Part shown: piece after piece, positions 16,333 through 23,746 of the stretch | How positions within the stretch are numbered: position 1 is the stretch's first letter | Layout: each line of letters opens with the position of its first letter | Source: a bacterium BMS3Bbin08 | Lineage (GTDB): Bacteria; Nitrospirota; Thermodesulfovibrionia; UBA6902; BMS3Bbin08 | Reading direction: 5' to 3' | Assembly (NCBI GenBank): GCA_002897775.1 | Contig: BDTR01000034.1 | Span: 1-35,052 of the forward strand | Length of the DNA stretch: 35,052 nucleotides | Notes under the pieces: model-generated | Seen by the model: only the letters and a program-made list of their open reading frames with translations | Told to the model about the DNA's origin: nothing | Databases searched by the model: none | Made by a program: the position numbers and the translations under genes

Positions 16333-16725
16333 ATGGATCTAATCTCTCTACCGGTTGAAATAGAAGCGGGAAAGGTTGATGCCCGCTACAGGCTCGCAAT
16401 AGCAGTTGCAAAAAGGGCAAGAAAGTTATACCAGGGCACACAGCCGACGATAGACAGTAAGGCAAAAAAAATGTCAACTATAGCTCTTGAAGAAATAGTA
16501 TCAGGTTCTGTAATTGTGCTTATGGGCGAAGATGCTGTAAAAGCCAAAGCGGAAGCCGGGAAACTTACTTATGAAGAGATGATGGACGAAGCCAAACAAA
16601 AGGCGTCTCTTCCGGAAGACATATCAGAACTCGAAAAAGACCTTAAGGTTTACCTGCGCGAAAAAGAACAAAAGAGCAGCAAAGCAACCACAGAGGAAAT
16701 CTTCCCGAAAAAAAGTTCTGTATAG
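16333..16725 (+). CDS. rpoZ: DNA-directed RNA polymerase omega subunit
   Basis: 130 aa. DARYRLAIAVAKRARKL followed by MSTIALEEIVSG is the conserved omega core that clamps the beta-prime C-terminus and helps polymerase assembly. The charged, coil-like tail (about 75-130) is longer than in E. coli omega (91 aa), as in many deep-branching anaerobes. Strong AAGGAGG ribosome-binding site 5 nt before the ATG. TATAAT at 16303-16308 is a likely -10, giving a short leader. It is not next to gmk, its usual neighbour. Confidence 0.85.
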   Translation: MDLISLPVEIEAGKVDARYRLAIAVAKRARKLYQGTQPTIDSKAKKMSTIALEEIVSGSVIVLMGEDAVKAKAEAGKLTYEEMMDEAKQKASLPEDISELEKDLKVYLREKEQKSSKATTEEIFPKKSSV

Positions 16726-16748
16726 TTTTCCCGTCCTCCAGGGACATC

Positions 16749-17074
16749 ATGGCTCAATTCCTCATTGAAGCAGTTGTCATGACCCACAGCGGCGGGTTTC
16801 CGGGGATAATACCGGGAATCAGCGGAGGCAATGGCGGCGGCGAATACACTGAAGGGTCATCTTTCGGGCAGTTCTTCATTGCTTCAGAAGGTACTGAGCT
16901 TGTGCTTTATTTCGTTGTTTCAGGGGTTCCTGTTGAGATACAGGGCTGAGATTCCGCTGTGCTGACAGGTGGGATGACCACATACGAAATTGCAGCGGAC
17001 GGCACATTGACCAAGCTTGGGACCACTACTTTCGATGTTCCGGCGCGGGCCGTGCTTGCCGTTCCGTATTTTTA
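16749..17074 (+). pseudogene. Glycine-rich reading interrupted by an in-frame UGA; probable remnant
   Basis: It opens MAQFLIEAVVMTHSGGFPG, is glycine-rich (GISGGNGGGEYTEGSSFG) and reaches UGA at 16947-16949. The same frame continues with DSAVLTGGMTTYEIAADGTL and ends at TAG after VLAVPYF. The two halves read like one beta-rich protein. The ribosome-binding site is poor. I do not recognise the family. A selenocysteine reading is possible in principle, but the following hairpin is weak, so a decayed gene or chance reading is more likely. Confidence 0.3.
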
Positions 17075-17115
17075 GGATTTTCAAGCATAAAAAGGAAACA
17101 TATCTGTTATTCAGG

Positions 17116-17151
17116 ACAGGGACAGGCTTTAAGCCTGTCCCTGTTTTTTTT
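17116..17151 (+). terminator. Strong intrinsic terminator
   Basis: ACAGGGACAGGCTT (17116-17129) is perfectly complementary to AAGCCTGTCCCTGT (17131-17144), with T8 following. It ends the rpoZ-side transcription unit. Confidence 0.9.
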
Positions 17152-17317
17152 GATGGGTCAGGCGTCTTACAGATTGCTAACAAATGACTGGTCATAACAA
17201 TAGGGCAGGATGACCAGTAAACAGTAACCTTCTCTATAACCGTATTATATCCCCAAAGTAGAATCATGAGGTTGTCCGCCGCCGTTGCCAGAAATTCCGT
17301 GATTTATCACAGAGAGG

Positions 17318-17345
17318 TTTACTTATAAAATGTATTTGATATAAT
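17318..17345 (+). promoter_or_regulatory. Promoter of the diiron protein/kinase pair
   Basis: TTTACT (17318-17323), a 16-nt spacer and a perfect TATAAT (17340-17345). The transcription start would fall near 17352, at the edge of the 21-bp palindrome. Confidence 0.6.
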
Positions 17346-17352
17346 TGAATTA

Positions 17353-17373
17353 ATTAAAACATATTGTTTTAAT
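17353..17373. promoter_or_regulatory. 21-bp operator-like palindrome
   Basis: ATTAAAACA-TAT-TGTTTTAAT is a perfect 9-bp inverted repeat lying at about +1 to +21 of the predicted transcript, where a repressor dimer would block transcription. The binding protein is unknown. Confidence 0.55.
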
Positions 17374-17402
17374 GAAAAAATAAATAGGGGGATAATGTAG
17401 AG

Positions 17403-18176
17403 ATGGAAGAGCAGGAATACGATTATTTGGAACCGATAGAGGTAGCAAAAGGAGTCTATTGGATTGGTTATTATGATGAAAAGGCATCCTTCCATAGCAA
17501 TCCGTATCTCCTGATAGATGGTGATGAGGCAGTGGTTTTTGACCCGGCTGGTGTTATGGAGTATCCAAAGGTGGCAAGTAAAATTTTCTCGCTGGTAGAT
17601 CCTGCGCAGATAAGCTATATTATTCTTCACCATCAGGACCCGGATTTATGCTCTGGAGTACCTCTGCTGGAAGATGTCATTACAAACAAACAGTTGAAAA
17701 TAGTAACGCATTCCCGCGCCGCTGTCCTTATCAACTACTATGGAGTGAAGAGCGAGATTTATGCTGTTGACCGGCATCAGTATGAGCTTGCTTTAAAGAG
17801 TGGCCGCATATTGAAGTTTATGAAGACCCCTTTCTGCCATTTTCCCTCTGCCATTGTTACTTATGATCCTAAAGAAAAATTGCTTTTTTCATCAGATATT
17901 TTTGCAGCTCTTTCCGTTGATTGGGGTCTTTTTGCAGGGAAAGGATATGAGAGGCAAATGGAGACTTTTCATGTAGGATATATGGCCAGCCGCAAACATT
18001 TAAACATTATAATGGATAAAATTGCAAAGATGGATCTGGCAATGATTCTGCCGCAGCACGGCTCAATTATTAAAGGGGAAATGATATCCCGTTGTATTGA
18101 ATTCCTGAAGGGGCTTCACTGCGGGATTGATTCACTCCTTAGTGAAGAGGAGTTATATGGATGGATACCGAAATAA
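17403..18176 (+). CDS. Oxygen-binding diiron protein (ODP), metallo-beta-lactamase fold
   Basis: 257 aa. MBL fold with a diiron site as in flavodiiron proteins, but with no flavodoxin domain: HHQDPD (76-81), TPFCHFPSAIVTYD (His146), SSDIFAA (Asp165) and LPQHGSII (His219). The N-terminus, YLEPIEVAKGVYWIGYYDE, is characteristic of the ODP family, which includes the Treponema OdpA oxygen/iron sensor. These proteins bind O2 at the di-iron centre and signal rather than reduce it. The next gene, a kinase fragment, overlaps by 16 nt, implying translational coupling and an oxygen- or iron-sensing kinase pair. It is preceded by a promoter and palindromic operator. Confidence 0.82.
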   Translation: MEEQEYDYLEPIEVAKGVYWIGYYDEKASFHSNPYLLIDGDEAVVFDPAGVMEYPKVASKIFSLVDPAQISYIILHHQDPDLCSGVPLLEDVITNKQLKIVTHSRAAVLINYYGVKSEIYAVDRHQYELALKSGRILKFMKTPFCHFPSAIVTYDPKEKLLFSSDIFAALSVDWGLFAGKGYERQMETFHVGYMASRKHLNIIMDKIAKMDLAMILPQHGSIIKGEMISRCIEFLKGLHCGIDSLLSEEELYGWIPK

Positions 18177-18436
18177 GTAAAAGGACTACGGATAAAGCAG
18201 AAGAAATTACCGTCCTTCAGAGAAAATTAAAAGAAGATAGTTTCCATATACAGGGTCTGGAAAAGCGTATAGAAAAAGGGGAAAAATTATTCGGCAAAAC
18301 TATTCTCCGTCTCCGCAGCGTACAAAGAGAATTACAAAAGGTCAGAGAAGAAGCTGAAAAAAGAAAGTTTGAGACCGGCATATTCATTTCAGTCCCTGAC
18401 AGAGAAACTGATTGGATTTACCACAATAGAACGTGA
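18161..18436 (+). pseudogene. Coiled-coil N-terminal part of a histidine kinase (frame-disrupted)
   Basis: It starts inside the last codons of the diiron protein gene. About 70 codons of heptad-rich sequence ([31 protein letters not shown]) form a coiled coil that in intact relatives leads into the dimerisation/phospho-acceptor domain. Near 18370 homology passes to the next frame and this reading ends out of frame. No SHELRTP-type H-box is found in either frame, so the DHp helices appear largely deleted as well as frame-shifted. Confidence 0.6.
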
Positions 18437-18911
18437 CAGCCTGGATTTGCTTAAAGAATCAATAGAACTTCAAAGTTATCTCTCGACGCTTATCAATTCG
18501 ATTGTTGAGAGGGCAAAGAATAAAAGAATTGAGTTAAATATCGATTTTCAGAACAAAGACGTAAAAGTACATATCAATAAGAGTTACTTTAATCTGATAA
18601 TTGAAAATCTTATCGAGAATGCAATTAAGTTTAACGATAAAGAGATAGCCCGGATCAATGTTCAGGTGGGGAAAATGCCGGGAAAAATACAAATTTCAGT
18701 TTCTGATAACGGCCGCGGGATCCCGCCGGAAGAGAGAGAAAAGATATTTGAAAAGTTCTACCAGATAGAGAAATATTTTACGGGAAGCGTGGAGGGTGTT
18801 GGGTTGGGCCTTGCTCTCGTAAAACGGCTTATAAATACGCATGGAGGAGAGATCCGGCTGGAATCAGAGATCGGGAAAGGTTCCAGGTTCACATTTACTC
18901 TTCCCGGCTAA
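18369..18911 (+). CDS. HATPase_c domain of the diiron-linked histidine kinase
   Basis: 180 codons. A short helical lead ([20 protein letters not shown]) is followed by a complete HATPase: N-box [14 protein letters not shown]1 [11 protein letters not shown]-box FEKFYQ, G2 [13 protein letters not shown], ending [10 protein letters not shown]. There is no phospho-acceptor histidine. No ribosome-binding site precedes the ATG at 18369, so it most likely belongs with 18161-18436 as one damaged gene, unless a single base was lost in assembly. As it stands it could bind ATP but not autophosphorylate in the usual way. Confidence 0.65.
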   Translation: MRPAYSFQSLTEKLIGFTTIERDSLDLLKESIELQSYLSTLINSIVERAKNKRIELNIDFQNKDVKVHINKSYFNLIIENLIENAIKFNDKEIARINVQVGKMPGKIQISVSDNGRGIPPEEREKIFEKFYQIEKYFTGSVEGVGLGLALVKRLINTHGGEIRLESEIGKGSRFTFTLPG

Positions 18912-18990
18912 TTTAGAGCAGGGCACATAGTTATACCTTATTTTCAACAAGAAACAGCCTGGAGATCACTATTATAAGAACCCCCTTAGT

Positions 18991-21009
18991 TTATCTGTTT
19001 TCCTTATGTTTTAATTCTTTAAAATGGATACGGCATTCCGTACCATTATCTCTTTTGAAATCTAATTTACCCTGGAGCTGATCTTCTGACAACGTCACGA
19101 TCAGACTCAGACCCAGTGATTCGGTTTTTCTGAAATCCAGATCATCGGGCATGCCGATACCATTATCACTCACTATAAGTTCGTACTCATTCACCCCTTT
19201 AATGTTCATTTTTCTGGATGTTATTTCAATTTTACCTTCTCTGCCGTCAGGGAATGCGTGTTTCAGTGAATTTGAAATCAGCTCATTGATAATCAGCCCG
19301 CACGGTATAGCTGTATCAATGTCAAGGATAACATTCTCTATATTTATATTTAGTACAATGTGCCCACCTTGTATCCCGTAAAATATAAACAGGTCGTTTA
19401 CAAGGCTCTTGATGTAATCGTTAAAGTCAATGTTTTCAAGGTTTTTTGACTGGTATAGTTTCTCGTGGATAAGAGCCATTGATTTTATCCGGCTCCGGCT
19501 CTCATTAAACATTGAAATATAGTGTTTGTCCTTGATATATCTGGATTGCAGACTCAAAAGGCTTGAAATAATCTGCATATTGTTTTTAACCCTGTGATGG
19601 ATCTCCAGGAGCAGGGTTTCTTTTTCTCTGAGGGATGACTTGAGCTGGTTCTCTACCTTTTTGCGCTCGGTGATGTTGGTCGCAATCTCCATCCTGACAA
19701 GCCGTCCGTCAGTCCATCGGATCGCCTGGTCACGGCATTCATACCATTCCTGATTAACCGTATTCTGCAATGTCCAGATATAAACACCAGTTGGATTTCC
19801 ATCGCCATTCAGCAATTTTTTGTTAGTGCAGAACTGGCAAGGTTCGGTTTGACCGGATTGAAGACTTTTCCAGCAGATCTTTCCGGTGATCTCGCCCCAA
19901 ATCTCCCGGCCGTACTTGTTTACAAATAACAGTTCATAGGTGTCCATGTCTGCGACATAAACAAGCGCATCAAGACTGTCCATCACTGTCAGGAGCCTTT
20001 CGTGGGATTTGTTCAGCGCTTTCTCTGCCCGTATGCGAACGGTGATTTCCTCTTCAAGCTCGATGTTTACGTTTTTCAGCTCGGAGGTGCGTTCCTCAAC
20101 CCGGTGCTCCATCTCGTCGTAAGCCGCCTTGAGTTCAGACGTCTTCTTTTCTGCCAATGCACGGGCTTTATCCAGCGAATTTGCCGCAGATACAATAATT
20201 CGTCTTGAAGCATATACAATCAGTAAACTTATTAACGAGATACCGGAAATCAGGATAAAAAGATTTGACCAGAAATCTTTTTCTGCCAGGGAAATATCTT
20301 CTATCAATTCTCCCTGCAGGGGAGCCGTTCCAATAATCTGACCCGAGAAGTCAACCGGTGATTTGCGTTGTTTGTTGATCTTCGTAACACGTTGATCTTT
20401 TAATGAAGATAAAACCCCATTTCCGTCATAATACAGCTTCAGGTTCAAGTGGTACTCACTTGCAAAGTCATCTACCATTTTTTGATCGAGGTATTTACCG
20501 ACAGCTATTACGCCGATAGGCCCGTAGTTGCCATCCAGTCTCTTCAATGAAAGTAATATTAATTCTCCATTATATTTAGCCACCAATGGATGAATCACCG
20601 GTTTGCTTACTGTTTCCAGCACCAGTGGGTACAGTTCATCCGGCTTTCCAAAGACGCCGGGTGTGTCGGCCCTCGCCATGGTAATTCCGTTCAAATCATA
20701 AATATTGACCAGGTCAAAATTCATAAAGTCATGATAGGGAATAATTACGTCCAGCAACCTGTCAATATTATGTATAGTGACGTTGTCGATGAGATGCCAA
20801 TTGTTGCTCAATGAATTTATTAATCTGCGGTTTCTTTGCTGTTCGGTATCCAGTAGAGCTATTAAAGCGTTTTGATGTTTTTTTGTGAGAGTGTCTGCCT
20901 GCTGTCGAAATGAGCTGTATTGCAGATAAGAAACATAACTAATACCGGCAATAAAGAATGTGAGCATTAATAATGTTGGAATAAACAGTCTGATTTTAAT
21001 ATTTTCCAT
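18991..21009 (-). CDS. Membrane sensor histidine kinase with PAS and HisKA_2 domains
   Basis: 672 aa. TM1 is about 8-29, a periplasmic sensor about 30-245 (CHASE4/Cache-like), TM2 about 246-268, and a coiled coil about 275-335. The PAS domain (about 340-448) contains CWKSLQSGQTEPCQFC (C379, C391, C394), a cysteine cluster often seen in such PAS domains. HisKA_2 has [12 protein letters not shown] (about 466-477). The HATPase domain has [15 protein letters not shown] and DNGIGMPDD (616-624). It lacks the ~30-residue insert of the other two kinases. It follows the PhnD-type gene by 48 nt on the same strand, so the binding protein probably delivers its ligand state to this kinase. No receiver gene is adjacent. 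Confidence 0.88.
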   Translation of the reverse strand: MENIKIRLFIPTLLMLTFFIAGISYVSYLQYSSFRQQADTLTKKHQNALIALLDTEQQRNRRLINSLSNNWHLIDNVTIHNIDRLLDVIIPYHDFMNFDLVNIYDLNGITMARADTPGVFGKPDELYPLVLETVSKPVIHPLVAKYNGELILLSLKRLDGNYGPIGVIAVGKYLDQKMVDDFASEYHLNLKLYYDGNGVLSSLKDQRVTKINKQRKSPVDFSGQIIGTAPLQGELIEDISLAEKDFWSNLFILISGISLISLLIVYASRRIIVSAANSLDKARALAEKKTSELKAAYDEMEHRVEERTSELKNVNIELEEEITVRIRAEKALNKSHERLLTVMDSLDALVYVADMDTYELLFVNKYGREIWGEITGKICWKSLQSGQTEPCQFCTNKKLLNGDGNPTGVYIWTLQNTVNQEWYECRDQAIRWTDGRLVRMEIATNITERKKVENQLKSSLREKETLLLEIHHRVKNNMQIISSLLSLQSRYIKDKHYISMFNESRSRIKSMALIHEKLYQSKNLENIDFNDYIKSLVNDLFIFYGIQGGHIVLNINIENVILDIDTAIPCGLIINELISNSLKHAFPDGREGKIEITSRKMNIKGVNEYELIVSDNGIGMPDDLDFRKTESLGLSLIVTLSEDQLQGKLDFKRDNGTECRIHFKELKHKENR

Positions 21010-21057
21010 TTAGTTTTTACCGGATAGCGGGATAAGACGAATAATTATCCTGTCAAA

Positions 21058-22077
21058 TTATTTATTCTCTTCTCTTCTCTTCTCTTTCTCAACAATTAAA
21101 CGTATTCCATCGTAAAAGTCATCGGATCGGACAGCAAAGCCCGCACTTGGCAGCCCCTTCAATAAGGCCTGGTCGATTGACGGCAGCACCTTTTTGATTT
21201 TTGCAGCTATTTCCGCTGGTAATGAAGGATGCGATACAATTGTCAGATTTGGAATAGGCGGTGTTTCTAAAAGTATTTTAAATATATCCCCGTGTTTCTT
21301 TTTTGCCCGGTTCCAGTTGTAGTCCCACGTCGCCCCGGCAGCAACACTGCCGGCAGCGATTGCATCGGTAACCCGGGGATGACTTCCTAAAAAATAGACC
21401 TTACTGAAATATTCATCCGGGATAATACCTTTTTCCCGTAATAACGCGTTGGGATACTGATACCCGCTGGTTGAGTGGTGACTGACAAATGCAAACGGTT
21501 TTCCTTTAAGGTCTTTCAGGTTATTAAGGTCATTACGTGTTTTCAGGACAAGAATATAACCGTGATACGCATCAACTAATTTTGTTCTCTCAGGATTCCA
21601 TTTCAGTTCAGTCAGAAGGAGTTTAATTTGAGGATTCTTCTGTTTGGCCACAACATACGGGACCGGCCCCAATCCTGCCAGTTGAACTTTACCCTCTGCC
21701 ACCATTTCTATCATGTCTTCATAAGTTTCACCGCCTATGAAGTCAAACCGGCAGCCGACCTGTTTTCCCAGCCACTTAAGCATTGGCTGATATAATCCCC
21801 GTATTTCATCGACTGTCTGGCCTTTTTGATAAGGCGGGATACCGAAATGATAAAGTGGAAGTGTTTCATTCGCTGGCGCTGTTTCCCCATGATTTACAGC
21901 ACTTTCTCCGGCAGGTGGTTTGGTTTTATTATCCGCGAATGAGAAGCAGGGTATAATAAGTATAAGTACAGTTAAAATAATTACAGAATATACTCTCCTT
22001 CCGAATATTGAATTATCCCGGTTTGTAATTGAAATACTTTGAGAAGAATGGTTTTTTTTGTTTATAGCTCTTGTCAT
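21058..22077 (-). CDS. PhnD-type periplasmic binding protein (phosphate/phosphonate ABC binding-protein family)
   Basis: 339 aa. N-terminal signal/anchor (about 27-48, VYSVIILTVLILIIPCFSFA), then a PF12974 fold: PLYHFGIPPYQKGQ, GLYQPMLKWLGKQVG, LAGLGPVPYVVAKQKNP, DLKGKPFAFVSHHSTSGYQY and AGATWDYNWNRA. The family binds phosphonates, phosphite and other oxyanions. No ABC permease or ATPase gene is near; instead a sensor kinase follows, so a sensing role is likelier than transport. GGGGG lies 8 nt before the ATG. The ligand cannot be predicted. Confidence 0.85.
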   Translation of the reverse strand: MTRAINKKNHSSQSISITNRDNSIFGRRVYSVIILTVLILIIPCFSFADNKTKPPAGESAVNHGETAPANETLPLYHFGIPPYQKGQTVDEIRGLYQPMLKWLGKQVGCRFDFIGGETYEDMIEMVAEGKVQLAGLGPVPYVVAKQKNPQIKLLLTELKWNPERTKLVDAYHGYILVLKTRNDLNNLKDLKGKPFAFVSHHSTSGYQYPNALLREKGIIPDEYFSKVYFLGSHPRVTDAIAAGSVAAGATWDYNWNRAKKKHGDIFKILLETPPIPNLTIVSHPSLPAEIAAKIKKVLPSIDQALLKGLPSAGFAVRSDDFYDGIRLIVEKEKRREENK

Positions 22078-22584
22078 GGTGTTTCCCCCTTTTAGTAATA
22101 AAAGATCAAATCAGGGAACAGGATGTCAAAACTTATTACGTTATGGTCTTTCTTAAGTATATATATATATTCTCAATAAAGTAATGTTGTGTCAATCAGG
22201 AAGAGAAAAGACTGAGACGCCAAAAGAACATTATGGATTCTTCTCAGTATCCTGAAGGAACAGGCTTGATGAATATTGAGCCGGAAATACGGCCGGAGTA
22301 ACGGATAAATGGAGGGTAGGGGTTAACTGATATAATGCATAGTTTGTCTTATACCGGGCTCATTCCCTTTTTCCGCAGTATTTCAATCCCTCTGAGTTAT
22401 TGATAAGGTAAAAGCTTCGAAAAGGATAATTTGCTTGCTTATTGTCTTAGCTTTATGATAGTCTTTCTATTAGAAGTTTAATGGAGTATTTTGTTGTATT
22501 CAAGCCGCAAAGTATTCAGCTTTGCGGTTTTTTTTATGACTGTGCCTCCTTTCACTTCAAATACGGAAAAGGAGGTAAACCAGC
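22078..22584. other. Divergent intergenic region: cold-shock leader or small RNA
   Basis: It holds TATAAT (22331-22336) on the plus strand with a poor -35. The 13-mer ATATAATGCATAG recurs near 31583. A plus-strand intrinsic terminator lies at 22507-22537, although no plus-strand gene precedes it. The stretch 22340-22535 is therefore either the cold-shock leader with an attenuator or a small RNA gene. Confidence 0.5.
22507..22537 (+). terminator. Terminator in the cold-shock leader
   Basis: CCGCAAAG, a 7-nt loop, CTTTGCGG and T8, about 50 nt upstream of the cold-shock start codon. No plus-strand gene precedes it. Confidence 0.75.
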
Positions 22585-22785
22585 ATGGCAAATGGAACAG
22601 TAAAATGGTTCAATGAGTCCAAGGGTTTTGGATTCATCACCCAGGAAGATGGTCCCGATGTTTTCGCGCACTATTCTGAGATTAGCGGCGATGGTTTCAA
22701 AAGCCTGGTCGAAGGCGATGACGTAAGCTTTGATGTCATTGAAGGCGATAAGGGCCCGAAGGCAACAAATATTGTAAAGCTGTAA
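22585..22785 (+). CDS. Cold-shock protein (CspA family)
   Basis: 66 aa. A single OB-fold with RNP1 KGFGFI (residues 14-19) and RNP2-like VFAHYSEI (about 26-33). [19 protein letters not shown] is the standard N-terminus. It binds single-stranded RNA/DNA and melts RNA structure. Strong AAAAGGAGG ribosome-binding site. The leader contains an intrinsic terminator, which may mean attenuation; cold-shock proteins themselves can act as antiterminators. Confidence 0.95.
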   Translation: MANGTVKWFNESKGFGFITQEDGPDVFAHYSEISGDGFKSLVEGDDVSFDVIEGDKGPKATNIVKL

Positions 22786-22793
22786 ATCTGAGA

Positions 22794-22825
22794 AGCAGGC
22801 CCTGACTGATGGGGCCTGCTTTTTC
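22794..22825 (+). terminator. Terminator of the cold-shock gene
   Basis: AGCAGGCCC (22794-22802) pairs with GGGCCTGCT (22812-22820), followed by T4-5. Confidence 0.85.
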
Positions 22826-22857
22826 AATAAACCCCCGCATTTTTTTTCGTAAATGTG

Positions 22858-22871
22858 TTTACCCCGTTAAA
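22858..22871. repeat. ACCCCGT-family half-element
   Basis: TTTACCCCGTTAAAA matches one arm of the palindromes at 12655 and 30569; the second arm is degenerate or lost. Confidence 0.4.
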
Positions 22872-23006
22872 AGAAAGCCTTCGATGAGATCAGAGGTTAA
22901 AAAATCTGACAATATCCCCTTCCCGGATTTCGAGTCTAAAATCCTTCTTCTTTCTAAAAGGGATTATAGTGACTAACCCGGCAATAAGAGGTTAAGATAA
23001 AAAATA

Positions 23007-23044
23007 TTGACATAGACAATTATATAGGTTATTATCTATATAAT
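23007..23044 (+). promoter_or_regulatory. vapBC promoter and operator
   Basis: TTGACA (23007-23012), a 17-nt spacer and TATTAT (23030-23035). A perfect inverted repeat, ATTATATAG (23019-23027) and CTATATAAT (23036-23044), straddles the -10. This is the usual place for VapB/VapBC autorepression. Confidence 0.75.
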
Positions 23045-23066
23045 ATTATAGGTTAGTGGAGGGGAT

Positions 23067-23327
23067 ATGGGCGTGTCGTTTAAACAGGCAAATTTTCTTT
23101 TACCAGAGGACCTGCTTAATGAACTTAGAAAGAGTGTTCCCAAAGGTCAGCAGAGCAGGGTTGTGGCAGAGTCTCTGAGAATGGAACTCAGGCGCATGAA
23201 GCTGGAACGGGCACTGCAGAGCAGTTTTGGAGCGTGGAAACATGAAAAACATCCTGAACTCAAAAAAGGCTCACGTGCATTTATCAGGGCTATTAGAAAA
23301 TCAACAAGATCAACCCGCACTAAATGA
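23067..23327 (+). CDS. VapB-type antitoxin
   Basis: 86 aa, basic. The N-terminus (VSFKQANFLLPEDLLNELRK) looks like a ribbon-helix-helix strand-helix start. The C-terminal part (SSFGAWKHEKHPELKKGS) is the probable toxin-binding tail. GGAGGGG ribosome-binding site. The stop overlaps the toxin start (ATGA at 23324-23327), typical of coupled toxin-antitoxin pairs. The identity rests mostly on the toxin partner. Confidence 0.75.
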   Translation: MGVSFKQANFLLPEDLLNELRKSVPKGQQSRVVAESLRMELRRMKLERALQSSFGAWKHEKHPELKKGSRAFIRAIRKSTRSTRTK

Positions 23328-23698
23328 AAAAAATTGTTTTGGACACGGATGTATTAATAGATTTTTTAAGAGGCGGAAAAGAGGCTCTGGAATTTCTGTT
23401 ATCCGCAGCTAAAGAATCGGTTATTTATTGTTCGGCAATAACTGTCGCGGAAATCCATGCCGGCATGAGAGAGTCCGAACGCGGAAAGACAACAGATTTA
23501 ATTGACAGTCTGAATATCATTGATGTAACGCGCGAGGTTGCCGAAAAAGCGGGAGCATACAGAAGAGATGAAAAAAGACAATCGATTGAGTTGGATGACT
23601 GCCTGATCGCCGCTTCCGCCTTTATAAAAGGTGCATCCCTTGCCACCCGTAATGTTAAACATTATCCGATGGATGATATAAAAAAAGAGATTGTCTGA
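23324..23698 (+). CDS. vapC: VapC-type PIN-domain ribonuclease toxin
   Basis: 124 aa PIN domain. The acidic metal-binding residues are present: Asp7 (VLDTDVLIDFL), Glu43 (ITVAEIHAG) and Asp91/92 (IELDDCLIAASA), plus GASLATRNVKHY near the end. VapC toxins cleave tRNA or rRNA when the antitoxin is degraded. Start overlaps the antitoxin stop. Confidence 0.9.
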   Translation: MKKIVLDTDVLIDFLRGGKEALEFLLSAAKESVIYCSAITVAEIHAGMRESERGKTTDLIDSLNIIDVTREVAEKAGAYRRDEKRQSIELDDCLIAASAFIKGASLATRNVKHYPMDDIKKEIV

Positions 23699-23746
23699 AA
23701 AATATCGAGCTCAATCCTCAATAGACAGATCCCGACTCATGCTTTA

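Larger units (their letters stand above)
16726..17402. other. Region after rpoZ: coding remnant, terminator, operator-like repeats
   Basis: It contains a glycine-rich reading interrupted by UGA (16749-17072), the strong terminator at 17116-17151, and a 9-bp inverted repeat (ACTGGTCAT/ATGACCAGT, about 17191-17222). The promoter and operator of the diiron protein gene are at its right end. Confidence 0.55.

Noticed and set aside
16947-17000. Selenocysteine insertion at the UGA
   Set aside because: The following hairpin is short and bulged without a convincing bSECIS loop, and no Sec-type protein family is recognised.
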